From assembly GCA_964429195.1 (NCBI GenBank), contig CAYSBC010000017.1, positions 1 through 34,674 of the forward strand: a DNA stretch of 34,674 bases. Reading direction: 5' to 3'. This document shows, one piece after another, positions 7,441-14,341 of the stretch. Within the stretch, counting starts at the first letter, position 1; each line of letters starts with the position of its first letter. This DNA is from JBBAFM01 sp041655415. Lineage in GTDB: Bacteria; Bacillota; Clostridia; Peptostreptococcales; JAAYPU01. A program made the translations under genes and the position numbers. Below the pieces are notes generated by a model. It was not told the origin of the DNA and did no database searches. It saw only the letters and a program-made list of their open reading frames with translations.

Positions 7441-8418
7441 TTACTGCTCTATTTCCCGATTTCTTTTATTCTCTTTATCATAGGCTTGAATAATTTTTTG
7501 TACAAGAGGATGACGAACAATATCACTATCCTTCAAAAATGTAAAGCCAATACCGGGAATGCCATCTAAAATTTTTATGGCTTCTACAAGTCCCGAAGTT
7601 GTCCCCTTAGGCAAATCAATTTGAGTGATGTCACCTGTAACAGCAACCCTTGACCCAAATCCCATTCTTGTTAAAAACATTTTCATCTGTTCTTTTGTCG
7701 TGTTTTGCGCCTCATCCAATATAATAAAAGAGTTGTCCAGTGTTCTCCCTCTCATATAGGCTAAGGGAACAATTTCAATGAGTTCTCTTTCTCTGTAGCG
7801 CATAAAGGTTTCTTGACCCCAGATATCATTAAGCGCATCATAAAGAGGACGTAAATAAGGATCAACCTTTTCTTGTAAATCACCGGGCAGAAAACCTAAT
7901 CGCTCGCCTGCTTCTACTGCCGGTCTTGTTAGAATAATCTTACTGACTTCTTTATTTTTAAAAGCCCTTATGGCCATAGCCATGGCAATATAAGTTTTCC
8001 CTGTTCCTGCGGGACCAATGCCAAAAACAATGTCATTACTTCTTAAACAATTGATATATTCCTGTTGTCCAAATGTCTTTGCTTTGATGGCCTTTCCCTT
8101 ATAGGTTACACAAACAATGTCTTTGCCTATGTTGTTTTTAGAATAATGTTCCCTTTCAAGATTAATAATATAATTAATTTTATGAAAATCCAAGGTCTGA
8201 CCGGATTTGATAATGCCAATCAGCTCTCTTAATAGCTTGTCAACTTCTCTTGCGTCTTTGCCTCTGAGTATTATTTCATCATTTCTTTGAGAAATATCCA
8301 CATTGAATCTTTCTTGAATAATCTTAATATGATTATCCATATTACCAAATAATTCATTGAGTATATCATGATTCTCAACATGTATTCTAAATTCTTCGTT
8401 AGTCATTAGTTCTTCCAA
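7441..8418 (-). CDS. phoH: PhoH family ATPase
   Basis: This is a cytoplasmic ATPase of the PhoH/YlaK family, probably RNA-related. An N-terminal KH-like segment is followed by the ATPase core with Walker A GPAGTGKT and Walker B FIILDEAQN, then a GDITQIDLP motif. The ATG at 8424 directly touches the AGGAGG site, leaving no spacer, so translation more likely begins at the TTG at 8418, six bases from it, giving 325 residues. The yqfC-yqfD-phoH-ybeY order is characteristic of spore-forming Firmicutes. Confidence 0.92.
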   Translation of the reverse strand: MEELMTNEEFRIHVENHDILNELFGNMDNHIKIIQERFNVDISQRNDEIILRGKDAREVDKLLRELIGIIKSGQTLDFHKINYIINLEREHYSKNNIGKDIVCVTYKGKAIKAKTFGQQEYINCLRSNDIVFGIGPAGTGKTYIAMAMAIRAFKNKEVSKIILTRPAVEAGERLGFLPGDLQEKVDPYLRPLYDALNDIWGQETFMRYRERELIEIVPLAYMRGRTLDNSFIILDEAQNTTKEQMKMFLTRMGFGSRVAVTGDITQIDLPKGTTSGLVEAIKILDGIPGIGFTFLKDSDIVRHPLVQKIIQAYDKENKRNREIEQ

Positions 8419-8443
8419 AAACATCCTCCTCTGTCTGCTGCTT

Positions 8444-9625
8444 TTAAATATTTTCTATTCTTCTTTCTGTTCCAATATCTTCAATAGCTTCAATCATAAT
8501 TTCTACTTTTATTATATTGCCTAGCTCAGAAAACATCAAATCTTTATTTGATATCTTTGCATCTTCAGGAATATTTTTCTTAATAATCGATTCTACCTGG
8601 TTGTTGATACTCTTTTCAATCTCTTCTTGACTCTTAATTCGAGTTTCTATTTCTATTTCGGAATACTCCGCACAATACAAGGCTATAGGCAAGGGTATCA
8701 TGGTTTCAAAAATCTTTGAACTTACCCTTGTGTAGCGATCAAAACCTACAAATATTTTCCCCGTATCAAAAAGAGTATCACCCACTTTTAAATTCCATCC
8801 ATAATCTTTCTTACCCGTATTAATCTTCAAATACTCAATTTTTTCTTCTAAAATGATAAAGCGATAGATTGTTCTGGCATAGACTTCTCCTAATGCATGA
8901 ACATATTTTATCTCCTCATCACCGGATGCGTTTATCTTTTTAACTATACCTGTTACGAGGAGGTCTCCCTCATTTACAAAAACATCATCAGGAACAACCC
9001 TGGTCCCATTTTTTGTAATAATATTATCAATATAACCTTGTTTTTTGGCAACAATGTCACAAGGTATGTCCATAGGTATTATTTCGGGTGCTTTAACCTT
9101 TTCGACTATTTCAATATGGAGTTTGTTGCCTGTATAAGAAACGCCTACCCATGAAATATCCTTATACTCATGATAGAGGTTGCTTTTTATCTCATCTGTG
9201 CTCAGCACTTTTTTATAACCTTCGCTTACACCGATGCCCGCCAGAAAATCAAAAATTTGGTTTTCATCAAGATGCTCAAGACCCTGGATATGAATTTCAT
9301 TGATAAAGAGACCTTGATAATACAATAAAAATATAAATATAAAAAGTCCTAAAACAAATGCTTTGTTTCTTATTATTCTTTGTCTACATTCAGGAAATCC
9401 TTTGCTTGAAAGGAGTGTTATCCTGTACTGATTATTATTCATGGATACCAGCTTTTTATAATCCCTCTGAAGAATATTGCATTCCAATGACAATTCATCT
9501 ATTCTTTTTATTTTAGTAAGATGAAAATTATGGTTTAAAGCCCTCGAGAGAAATTTATTCAATTGTAATCCTTCTACTCTTATTCTATTATACCCTTTTC
9601 GAAAAAAATTAGAGAAGATATCCAC
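8444..9625 (-). CDS. yqfD: Sporulation protein YqfD
   Basis: This is a 393-residue sporulation-associated membrane protein. A cytoplasmic N-terminus of about 90 residues is followed by one transmembrane segment near 92-106 (ALVLG-like, FIFIFLLYY), then a large outer part resembling a POTRA/FtsQ-type fold (INEIHIQGLEHLDENQIFDFL). In Bacillus the gene is expressed in the mother cell under sigma-E. The start is GTG, directly abutting the yqfC stop codon (TAAGTG), so the two are translationally coupled. Confidence 0.9.
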   Translation of the reverse strand: MDIFSNFFRKGYNRIRVEGLQLNKFLSRALNHNFHLTKIKRIDELSLECNILQRDYKKLVSMNNNQYRITLLSSKGFPECRQRIIRNKAFVLGLFIFIFLLYYQGLFINEIHIQGLEHLDENQIFDFLAGIGVSEGYKKVLSTDEIKSNLYHEYKDISWVGVSYTGNKLHIEIVEKVKAPEIIPMDIPCDIVAKKQGYIDNIITKNGTRVVPDDVFVNEGDLLVTGIVKKINASGDEEIKYVHALGEVYARTIYRFIILEEKIEYLKINTGKKDYGWNLKVGDTLFDTGKIFVGFDRYTRVSSKIFETMIPLPIALYCAEYSEIEIETRIKSQEEIEKSINNQVESIIKKNIPEDAKISNKDLMFSELGNIIKVEIMIEAIEDIGTERRIENI

Positions 9626-9886
9626 TTAATCACCCTTTTTGTTTCCATAAAAAAACTCAACCGAATCTATTTTACCGGTTAAAAAAATTCGATCGTCGTT
9701 TAAATTTTTTAAGATAAAATTTTCTCCATTAACTACTGTATATTGTTTCCCCGTATCAATGACGATTCCTTGATTTGTAAAAGATTGAATGCTTTTTACA
9801 TTATCAATAATCGCGTACTTGCCTGAAATAATAATGCGTGGAATATTAAGAGAAAAATCGAACATTAAATCTGAGTCTATCGCCAT
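9626..9886 (-). CDS. yqfC: Sporulation protein YqfC
   Basis: An 86-residue protein of the YqfC/YabP fold, paired with YqfD as in most endospore formers. The conserved central segment reads PRIIISGKYAIIDNVKSI. Its function is not established, but it belongs to the sporulation set. An AAGGAG site precedes the ATG. The gene is separated from rpsU by that gene's terminator, consistent with separate, sporulation-specific transcription; I did not find an unambiguous sigma-E promoter. Confidence 0.85.
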   Translation of the reverse strand: MAIDSDLMFDFSLNIPRIIISGKYAIIDNVKSIQSFTNQGIVIDTGKQYTVVNGENFILKNLNDDRIFLTGKIDSVEFFYGNKKGD

Positions 9887-10012
9887 GGAAATACTCCTTT
9901 CATATACCTATTCATATGCTTTCATCATGGGAAGTATTCAAAGCAATAAAAGGGTTCAAAAATTTTTAGAAGTGCTGGAATAAGAAAAGATAATCATGGA
10001 ATTGATGCCATT

Positions 10013-10048
10013 AAAAATGCCAGGATATTATAATCAATACCCTGGCAT
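10013..10048 (-). terminator. Rho-independent terminator of rpsU
   Basis: ATGCCAGG (minus strand, ending at 10041-10048 on the plus strand) pairs with CCTGGCAT (10017-10024). Pairing can continue inward for about five further base pairs, including one G-U, leaving a six-base loop. A run of Ts follows in the direction of rpsU transcription (10013-10016). This is the clearest terminator in the left half of the window and separates rpsU from yqfC. Confidence 0.85.
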
Positions 10049-10100
10049 ATATGTTTAATTCAATTATCTTTGAATCATAGACCTGACTAAGTATGTCTCC

Positions 10101-10280
10101 TTAGAATTTTTTAGCCTTTTTCCTTGCAGCCTCAGATTTTTTCTTTCTCTTTACGCTTGGTTTTTCATAGTGTTCTCTTTTTCTTAATTCAGACATTACC
10201 CCATCCTTTGCACATGAGCGTTTGAATCTTTTCAATGCACTCTCTAAACTTTCGTTGTCTCGTACTATAATTTGCGCCAT
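10101..10280 (-). CDS. rpsU: 30S ribosomal protein S21
   Basis: The 59-residue reading frame starts MAQIIVRDNESLESALKRF and ends in a Lys/Arg-rich tail (KRKKKSEAARKKAKKF), which is typical bS21. S21 is a late-assembling 30S protein near the mRNA exit site. The ribosome-binding region is unusually purine-rich (GGAGGGAGGG, six bases before the ATG), giving two overlapping Shine-Dalgarno registers. The gene lies between hinT and yqfC; the gatB/yqeY-domain gene that often follows rpsU is absent. Confidence 0.96.
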   Translation of the reverse strand: MAQIIVRDNESLESALKRFKRSCAKDGVMSELRKREHYEKPSVKRKKKSEAARKKAKKF

Positions 10281-10320
10281 TTTTTATCCCTCCCTCCGTA
10301 CAATGAATTCATCTATTAAG

Positions 10321-10337
10321 ACTGCTCTCTGAGCAGT
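10321..10337 (-). other. Stem-loop in the rpsU 5' untranslated region
   Basis: ACTGCTC and GAGCAGT form a perfect 7-bp stem with a three-base loop, about 40 bases ahead of the rpsU start and within the predicted transcript. No T-run follows, so it is not a terminator. It may stabilise the mRNA or serve as a protein-binding site. Confidence 0.45.
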
Positions 10338-10355
10338 TGGACTAATAGCAACATA

Positions 10356-10384
10356 ATTATATATCATTTTATTTCATTAAGCAA
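10356..10384 (-). promoter_or_regulatory. Sigma-A-type promoter for rpsU
   Basis: TTGCTT (10379-10384) and a perfect TATAAT (10356-10361) are separated by 17 bases on the minus strand. The -35 overlaps the end of hinT region. The predicted 5' untranslated region is about 70 bases and holds the 10321-10337 stem-loop. Confidence 0.65.
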
Positions 10385-10393
10385 TAAGAAAAA

Positions 10394-10735
10394 TCAACCC
10401 GGCGGCCATAGAAGTTTTCTGCCACCCAATAAGTGAAAATGAACATGTTGTACACTTTGCAAACCGTCTTCCCCACAATTATTGACTACCCTATAACCCT
10501 TGGTAAGACCATGCTTTTCAGCCATATCCTTTATCTTAAGCATCATATATCCCATAAGCTCCGCATCTGTCCCTTGTACATCATCTAAAGATCCAATGTG
10601 CTTTTTAGGAACTATAAGGATGTGTACCGGCGCTTGAGGGTTTATATCATTAAATGCAAATATTAAATCATCTTCATAGACGGGATCGCTTGGGATTTCT
10701 TTATTAATTATCTTACAAAATAGACATTCTGACAT
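10394..10735 (-). CDS. hinT: HIT family purine-nucleotide hydrolase (HinT-like)
   Basis: A histidine triad protein, probably hydrolysing nucleoside phosphoramidates or related adenylates. The 113-residue length is standard. The N-terminus SECLFCKII has a Cys pair, and the triad HVHFHLLGG places histidines at 97, 99 and 101. The ATG has a near-perfect AGGAGGTGA site. It has its own promoter and precedes rpsU. Confidence 0.94.
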   Translation of the reverse strand: MSECLFCKIINKEIPSDPVYEDDLIFAFNDINPQAPVHILIVPKKHIGSLDDVQGTDAELMGYMMLKIKDMAEKHGLTKGYRVVNNCGEDGLQSVQHVHFHLLGGRKLLWPPG

Positions 10736-10784
10736 ATCTTCACCTCCTGTCCCATCTCAACCTTCCTTCAGGTATTTATTGACT

Positions 10785-10812
10785 ATTATAACATACTTTT
10801 TTTTATTGTAAA
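10785..10812 (-). promoter_or_regulatory. Sigma-A-type promoter for hinT
   Basis: TTTACA (10807-10812) and a perfect TATAAT (10785-10790) are 16 bases apart, with an A8 run in the spacer. It lies 50 bases ahead of the hinT start and separates hinT from the prmA-rsmE-mtaB operon. Confidence 0.6.
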
Positions 10813-10859
10813 ACATTTTTAACCCTAGAATGGGGTCCATTTATCAAAATGCAGGAGGT

Positions 10860-12164
10860 CTAGCTGCAGATATCTCCTTTTAACCCATCCCCATAATTTG
10901 AAATGATTTGGACATCTCTAAACTGCCCTACAATATTCTTTTCTTCTTCTGCATATACTTTAATATAATTATCGGTATAACCCTCTGCCAGTCCTGTTTC
11001 ACTATCGATACGCTCAAACAATACCTCTTGCACTGTGCCGATAAATTGACTATTGAATTTTATAGCAGTTTCTTCAGCCAGCCGAATAAGGAAACTACTT
11101 CTTTCATTTTTTTTCTTGGAATCAATTTGATCCTTCATCGTTGCAGCTTTGGTCCCTTTTCTTTTGGAATATTTAAAAACGTGCACTTTCCCAAAGCCTA
11201 TCGTTTTTACAAAGTTACAAGTTTCCTCAAAGTGTTGATCTGTTTCTCCTGGAAATCCTACAATAATATCCGTCGTCACATTGAGTTCAGGTCGCTTTAA
11301 TCGCATCTTTCTGACAACCTCTTCATAATGGCTTACAGTATATTTCCTATTCATCTGAGCTAAAATAGCCTGACTCCCGCTTTGAAGAGATAAATGAATA
11401 TGGGAGCAGAGCTTTTCAAATCCCATCAGTTTTTCCATAAAACGATCTGTAATGACAGCCGGCTCTATGGAGCTTAATCTTATTCTAAATTTCCCTTCAA
11501 TGGCATTCATGCTTCCGATAACATCAAGCAAAGTACCTTCTTGATTATCCCTGCCATACAAGGCTGCATTTATTCCTGTTAAAACGATTTCATGATAACC
11601 ATTTTGAATAATATGACTTGCTTCTGAAACTATATCCTTTAAAAGCCTGCTTCTTATATTCCCCCTAGCATAAGGGATAATGCAATAGCTGCAAAATTGG
11701 TTACAACCTTCTTGGATTTTAATAAAAGCACGGCTTCGGTTGTCCATATGAGATATATGCATGTCTTCAAAGTGAGCCATTTGACTGATATCTTGTATTT
11801 CAATAGTTTTACTTGTGTTATTATATCCTTCAACTAAGTTTACAATATTATTTTTATTGTTAATACCCACAATAATATCTACTTCTTCAATCTTTTCTAT
11901 TTCTTCTAGGCCTGTTTGGGCGTAGCAACCTGTGACCACCACAATACTATCCTTGTTACATTTTTTGGCTCTTCTCATCAATTGCCTGGATTTCCGATCT
12001 GAAAGATTTGTCACTGTACAGGTATTGATAATATATATGTCCGCAAAATCATCTCTATTCTCATTTAATATTTCATAGCCTTGGTTATTAAATTGTTCCT
12101 TGATGGCCTGAGATTCATATTGATTGACCTTGCAACCAAGTGTATATACTAAAACCTTTTTCAA
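10860..12164 (-). CDS. mtaB: tRNA t6A37 methylthiotransferase MtaB
   Basis: MtaB adds a methylthio group to t6A at position 37 of tRNAs that read ANN codons. It is a radical-SAM enzyme with two iron-sulfur clusters. The N-terminal cluster uses C11, C49 and C80, and the radical-SAM cluster uses C154, C158 and C161 (GCNQFCSYC). A TRAM domain closes the 434-residue chain. The start is TTG with a GGAGGG site embedded in the last codons of rsmE. The prmA-rsmE-mtaB order is conserved in Firmicutes. Confidence 0.94.
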   Translation of the reverse strand: MKKVLVYTLGCKVNQYESQAIKEQFNNQGYEILNENRDDFADIYIINTCTVTNLSDRKSRQLMRRAKKCNKDSIVVVTGCYAQTGLEEIEKIEEVDIIVGINNKNNIVNLVEGYNNTSKTIEIQDISQMAHFEDMHISHMDNRSRAFIKIQEGCNQFCSYCIIPYARGNIRSRLLKDIVSEASHIIQNGYHEIVLTGINAALYGRDNQEGTLLDVIGSMNAIEGKFRIRLSSIEPAVITDRFMEKLMGFEKLCSHIHLSLQSGSQAILAQMNRKYTVSHYEEVVRKMRLKRPELNVTTDIIVGFPGETDQHFEETCNFVKTIGFGKVHVFKYSKRKGTKAATMKDQIDSKKKNERSSFLIRLAEETAIKFNSQFIGTVQEVLFERIDSETGLAEGYTDNYIKVYAEEEKNIVGQFRDVQIISNYGDGLKGDICS

Positions 12165-12169
12165 TATGC

Positions 12170-12904
12170 CTAGCCCTCCAATTCATATAAGGTGATTGCC
12201 AATGCCACAGCTCCTGCCGTTTCCGTTCGGAGAATCCTTTTACCTAAAGACGCCGATTGAGCACCTAATTTTATTATTTTCTCTGCTTCTTCCCCTGAAA
12301 AACCGCCTTCAGGTCCAATGATTAAAGCAATTCTCTCATTTTTCTTCCAGCTCCTTAATACCTCTTTAATACTTGTTTTTTCTTCATTCTCATACAAAAA
12401 CAAGATAAGGTCCACATGATTGAGGTTATTGAGCATGTTGTCAAAGTCCATTGCATCCTTTACCCTTGGAATAATCCCACGTTTACTTTGTTTTGCAGCT
12501 TCCTCGGATATTTTTTGCCATCTTTCAATCTTTTTAGGGAAGTTGCCTTTATCTTGAATAACCGTTCTTTCTGTAAAAACGGGTATCACTTCATAAATGC
12601 CTAATTCAACACATTTTTGAATAATAAACTCCATTTTGCTTTGCTTGGGAATACCCTGATACAAATACACCTTCCTTAAAGGTTCTCTCGTAAACACAGA
12701 ACTTTCTATAATATTGCATTCTACATTGGCCTTAGAAACTTTCATAATCTGCGCAAGATACTCATATTTTTCACCGTCCGAAACTTCAATAAGGTCATTT
12801 GGCTTGAGTCTCAACACATTGTTCATGTGTTTAATATCTTCTTTATCTGTTATTAATATTTTATTTTCCATTATTTTATCTTTTTCGACAAAAAATCTAT
12901 TCAA
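12170..12904 (-). CDS. rsmE: 16S rRNA (uracil1498-N3)-methyltransferase
   Basis: RsmE methylates U1498 of 16S rRNA with S-adenosylmethionine. The protein is a SPOUT-class knotted methyltransferase of 244 residues with an N-terminal PUA-like domain. The knot motifs are LIIGPEGGFS and LGKRILRTETAGAVAL. The start is TTG, eight bases from GGGAGG. It lies between prmA and mtaB with short spacing. Confidence 0.95.
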   Translation of the reverse strand: MNRFFVEKDKIMENKILITDKEDIKHMNNVLRLKPNDLIEVSDGEKYEYLAQIMKVSKANVECNIIESSVFTREPLRKVYLYQGIPKQSKMEFIIQKCVELGIYEVIPVFTERTVIQDKGNFPKKIERWQKISEEAAKQSKRGIIPRVKDAMDFDNMLNNLNHVDLILFLYENEEKTSIKEVLRSWKKNERIALIIGPEGGFSGEEAEKIIKLGAQSASLGKRILRTETAGAVALAITLYELEG

Positions 12905-12918
12905 TGGCTATCCTCCCT

Positions 12919-13872
12919 TCACTCTATAAGCTCGCATACCATAGCCACCCATTCGCCCTTAATCTTCGTTTCTAGGATTGAAAAATTATTTTCGACTAAT
13001 GCTTTAACAACATCGTCTTTTTTTTCAATGATTATACCGGATACAATGAGTAACCTCTTATGGGTTAAATTCTTTTTTATATCTTTGCATAAATAAATGA
13101 TAGCCTCTGCTATAATATTCGCTACGATAATATCTGCCTTGAAATCATTTTCCTTTGTCAAATCACCCTGAAAGATGTATACCCTCTCATGGCTTGCATT
13201 ATCTCTTACGTTTTCCTTTGCAACCTCAACAGCAACCGGGTCGATATCAATACCCAACACCTTGGGAGCTCCTAGTTTTTCAGCAACAATGGAAAGTATT
13301 CCCGAACCACATCCAACGTCCATGACAGTATCCAGGTCTTTTTCAATATATTTTTCCAAAAATTCAATGCACATGGAGGTTGTCTCGTGAGTTCCTGTTC
13401 CAAAAGCCATTCCCGGATCTATTTCTATAACAATCTCATCACTGCATTTTTTCTCATACTTCTCCCATCCGGGTTTTATAATAATCTTCTCTGTGATAGG
13501 TATAGGCTTAAAATATTTTTTCCAATTGTGGAGCCAGTCCTCATCCTTTACATTGCGAATATGAAACTGCAAGGATCCTAAATTCAAATCCTTATTCTTT
13601 TGTTTAAATCTTTGAATAATATTGCTCAAATCAAGAATTTTTTCTTTTCCTTCTTGTGTTTCTTCAATATAGAATTTAAGGCGCGACTCCTGATTTTCAT
13701 CAACAATTAAATCTTCATCAACATAATCCCAATTGGAAGCACTCGATGCCATAGCATTAAATTCCTTGGGGTCCTCAATGACGAAACTTTCATAGCCTTC
13801 ATTCATCAACAAGGCTATCACTGTTTCAATGCCCTCATGGCTTATAGAAATTTCACATTCAATCCAGTTCAT
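12919..13872 (-). CDS. prmA: Ribosomal protein L11 methyltransferase
   Basis: PrmA trimethylates L11 on lysines and the N-terminus. The 317-residue protein has an N-terminal L11-binding domain (WIECEISISHEGIETV onward) and a class I methyltransferase core with DVGCGSGILSIVAEKLGA (motif I), GIDIDPVAVEVAKEN (motif II) and a NIIAEAI catalytic-site motif. The ATG has an AAGGAG site. In many Firmicutes dnaJ lies directly upstream; here there is a divergent aromatic biosynthesis gene instead. Confidence 0.94.
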   Translation of the reverse strand: MNWIECEISISHEGIETVIALLMNEGYESFVIEDPKEFNAMASSASNWDYVDEDLIVDENQESRLKFYIEETQEGKEKILDLSNIIQRFKQKNKDLNLGSLQFHIRNVKDEDWLHNWKKYFKPIPITEKIIIKPGWEKYEKKCSDEIVIEIDPGMAFGTGTHETTSMCIEFLEKYIEKDLDTVMDVGCGSGILSIVAEKLGAPKVLGIDIDPVAVEVAKENVRDNASHERVYIFQGDLTKENDFKADIIVANIIAEAIIYLCKDIKKNLTHKRLLIVSGIIIEKKDDVVKALVENNFSILETKIKGEWVAMVCELIE

Positions 13873-13896
13873 ATGTTCTCCTTATCAGCTCGCCCA

Positions 13897-13939
13897 ATTT
13901 GCTGTGCAAATGGAAAGAAATCCTTTGTGGATTTCTTTC
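13897..13939 (-). other. Tandem stem-loops in the prmA 5' untranslated region
   Basis: Two adjacent perfect stems lie 25-67 bases upstream of prmA: ATTTGC/GCAAAT with a TGT loop (13897-13911) and an 11-bp GAAAGAAATCC/GGATTTCTTTC with a five-base loop (13913-13939). Neither is followed by a T-run on either strand. They are within the predicted prmA transcript. Confidence 0.5.
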
Positions 13940-13969
13940 TTCCACTATCGTTTAAATCTCTAGTGTATG

Positions 13970-13999
13970 ATTATACCATGTATTTATAGATTTACTCAA
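13970..13999 (-). promoter_or_regulatory. Promoter for the prmA operon
   Basis: TTGAGT (13994-13999) and a perfect TATAAT (13970-13975) are 18 bases apart on the minus strand, with a TG two bases upstream of the -10 (extended -10). Its -35 is 13 bases from the -35 of the divergent aromatic promoter. Confidence 0.65.
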
Positions 14000-14012
14000 C
14001 TTTATTTTAAGC

Positions 14013-14041
14013 TTGACAACCCGGAATCATAGGTCTATAAT
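14013..14041 (+). promoter_or_regulatory. Consensus sigma-A promoter for the aromatic leader and DAHP synthase
   Basis: TTGACA (14013-14018) and TATAAT (14036-14041) both match the consensus exactly and are 17 bases apart. Such a strong promoter is expected where control is exerted later, by attenuation. The transcript should start near 14048, about 42 bases before the leader ORF. Confidence 0.88.
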
Positions 14042-14089
14042 TCAGATAATCAATTTAAATATCTTTTAACTAAAAAAGAGGAACGCAAA

Positions 14090-14254
14090 ATGAAACAACT
14101 TATCGAAAATAGGATTCAAACTCATCAATATTATTTTAGCAACAACTGGTACTTTTATTTTAGTATCGGTTATTTTTACATGAAAAAAATATTGAAGAAT
14201 TTTATTCGAGATGAGTTAAAGTTAAAAACAATTTTACCGATTTATATGAATTAA
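14090..14254 (+). CDS. Aromatic-residue-rich leader peptide (54 aa) for DAHP synthase attenuation
   Basis: This ORF starts with ATG, seven bases after AGAGGA, and encodes 54 residues. Residues 14-30 read YYFSNNWYFYFSIGYFY: 11 of 17 are aromatic (six Tyr, four Phe, one Trp). That density is the hallmark of leader peptides such as PheL, whose translation rate senses charged tRNA. The ORF lies between a perfect promoter and an intrinsic terminator just ahead of the first aromatic pathway gene. The 24 residues after the block (residues 31-54) are Lys/Ile/Leu-rich and make it longer than classical leaders; the RNA there (14210-14217) can pair with the terminator's 5' arm. I infer ribosome-mediated attenuation by Tyr and Phe. 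The peptide itself probably has no function in trans, although that is not excluded. Confidence 0.82.
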   Translation: MKQLIENRIQTHQYYFSNNWYFYFSIGYFYMKKILKNFIRDELKLKTILPIYMN

Positions 14255-14279
14255 TATTTAAAATATAAATGATAAATGG

Positions 14280-14306
14280 AGAGGACTCATTGGGAGTCCT
14301 CTTTTT
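14280..14306 (+). terminator. Rho-independent terminator/attenuator before DAHP synthase
   Basis: AGAGGACTC (14280-14288) and GAGTCCTCT (14294-14302) form a perfect 9-bp stem with a five-base loop, followed by TTTTT (14302-14306). It ends 35 bases before the DAHP synthase start and 26 bases after the leader stop codon, so it must be bypassed for the gene to be expressed. An alternative pairing of GATGAGTT (14210-14217, inside the leader) with GACTCATT (14284-14291) would disrupt its 5' arm: six Watson-Crick and two G-U pairs. Confidence 0.88.
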
Positions 14307-14341
14307 AATTCCAAATACTTAATTTTTAGGAGGTTAACATT

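Noticed and set aside
10321..10337. Hairpin between hinT and rpsU as the hinT terminator
   Set aside because: It lacks a T-run in the direction of transcription and lies downstream of the rpsU promoter.
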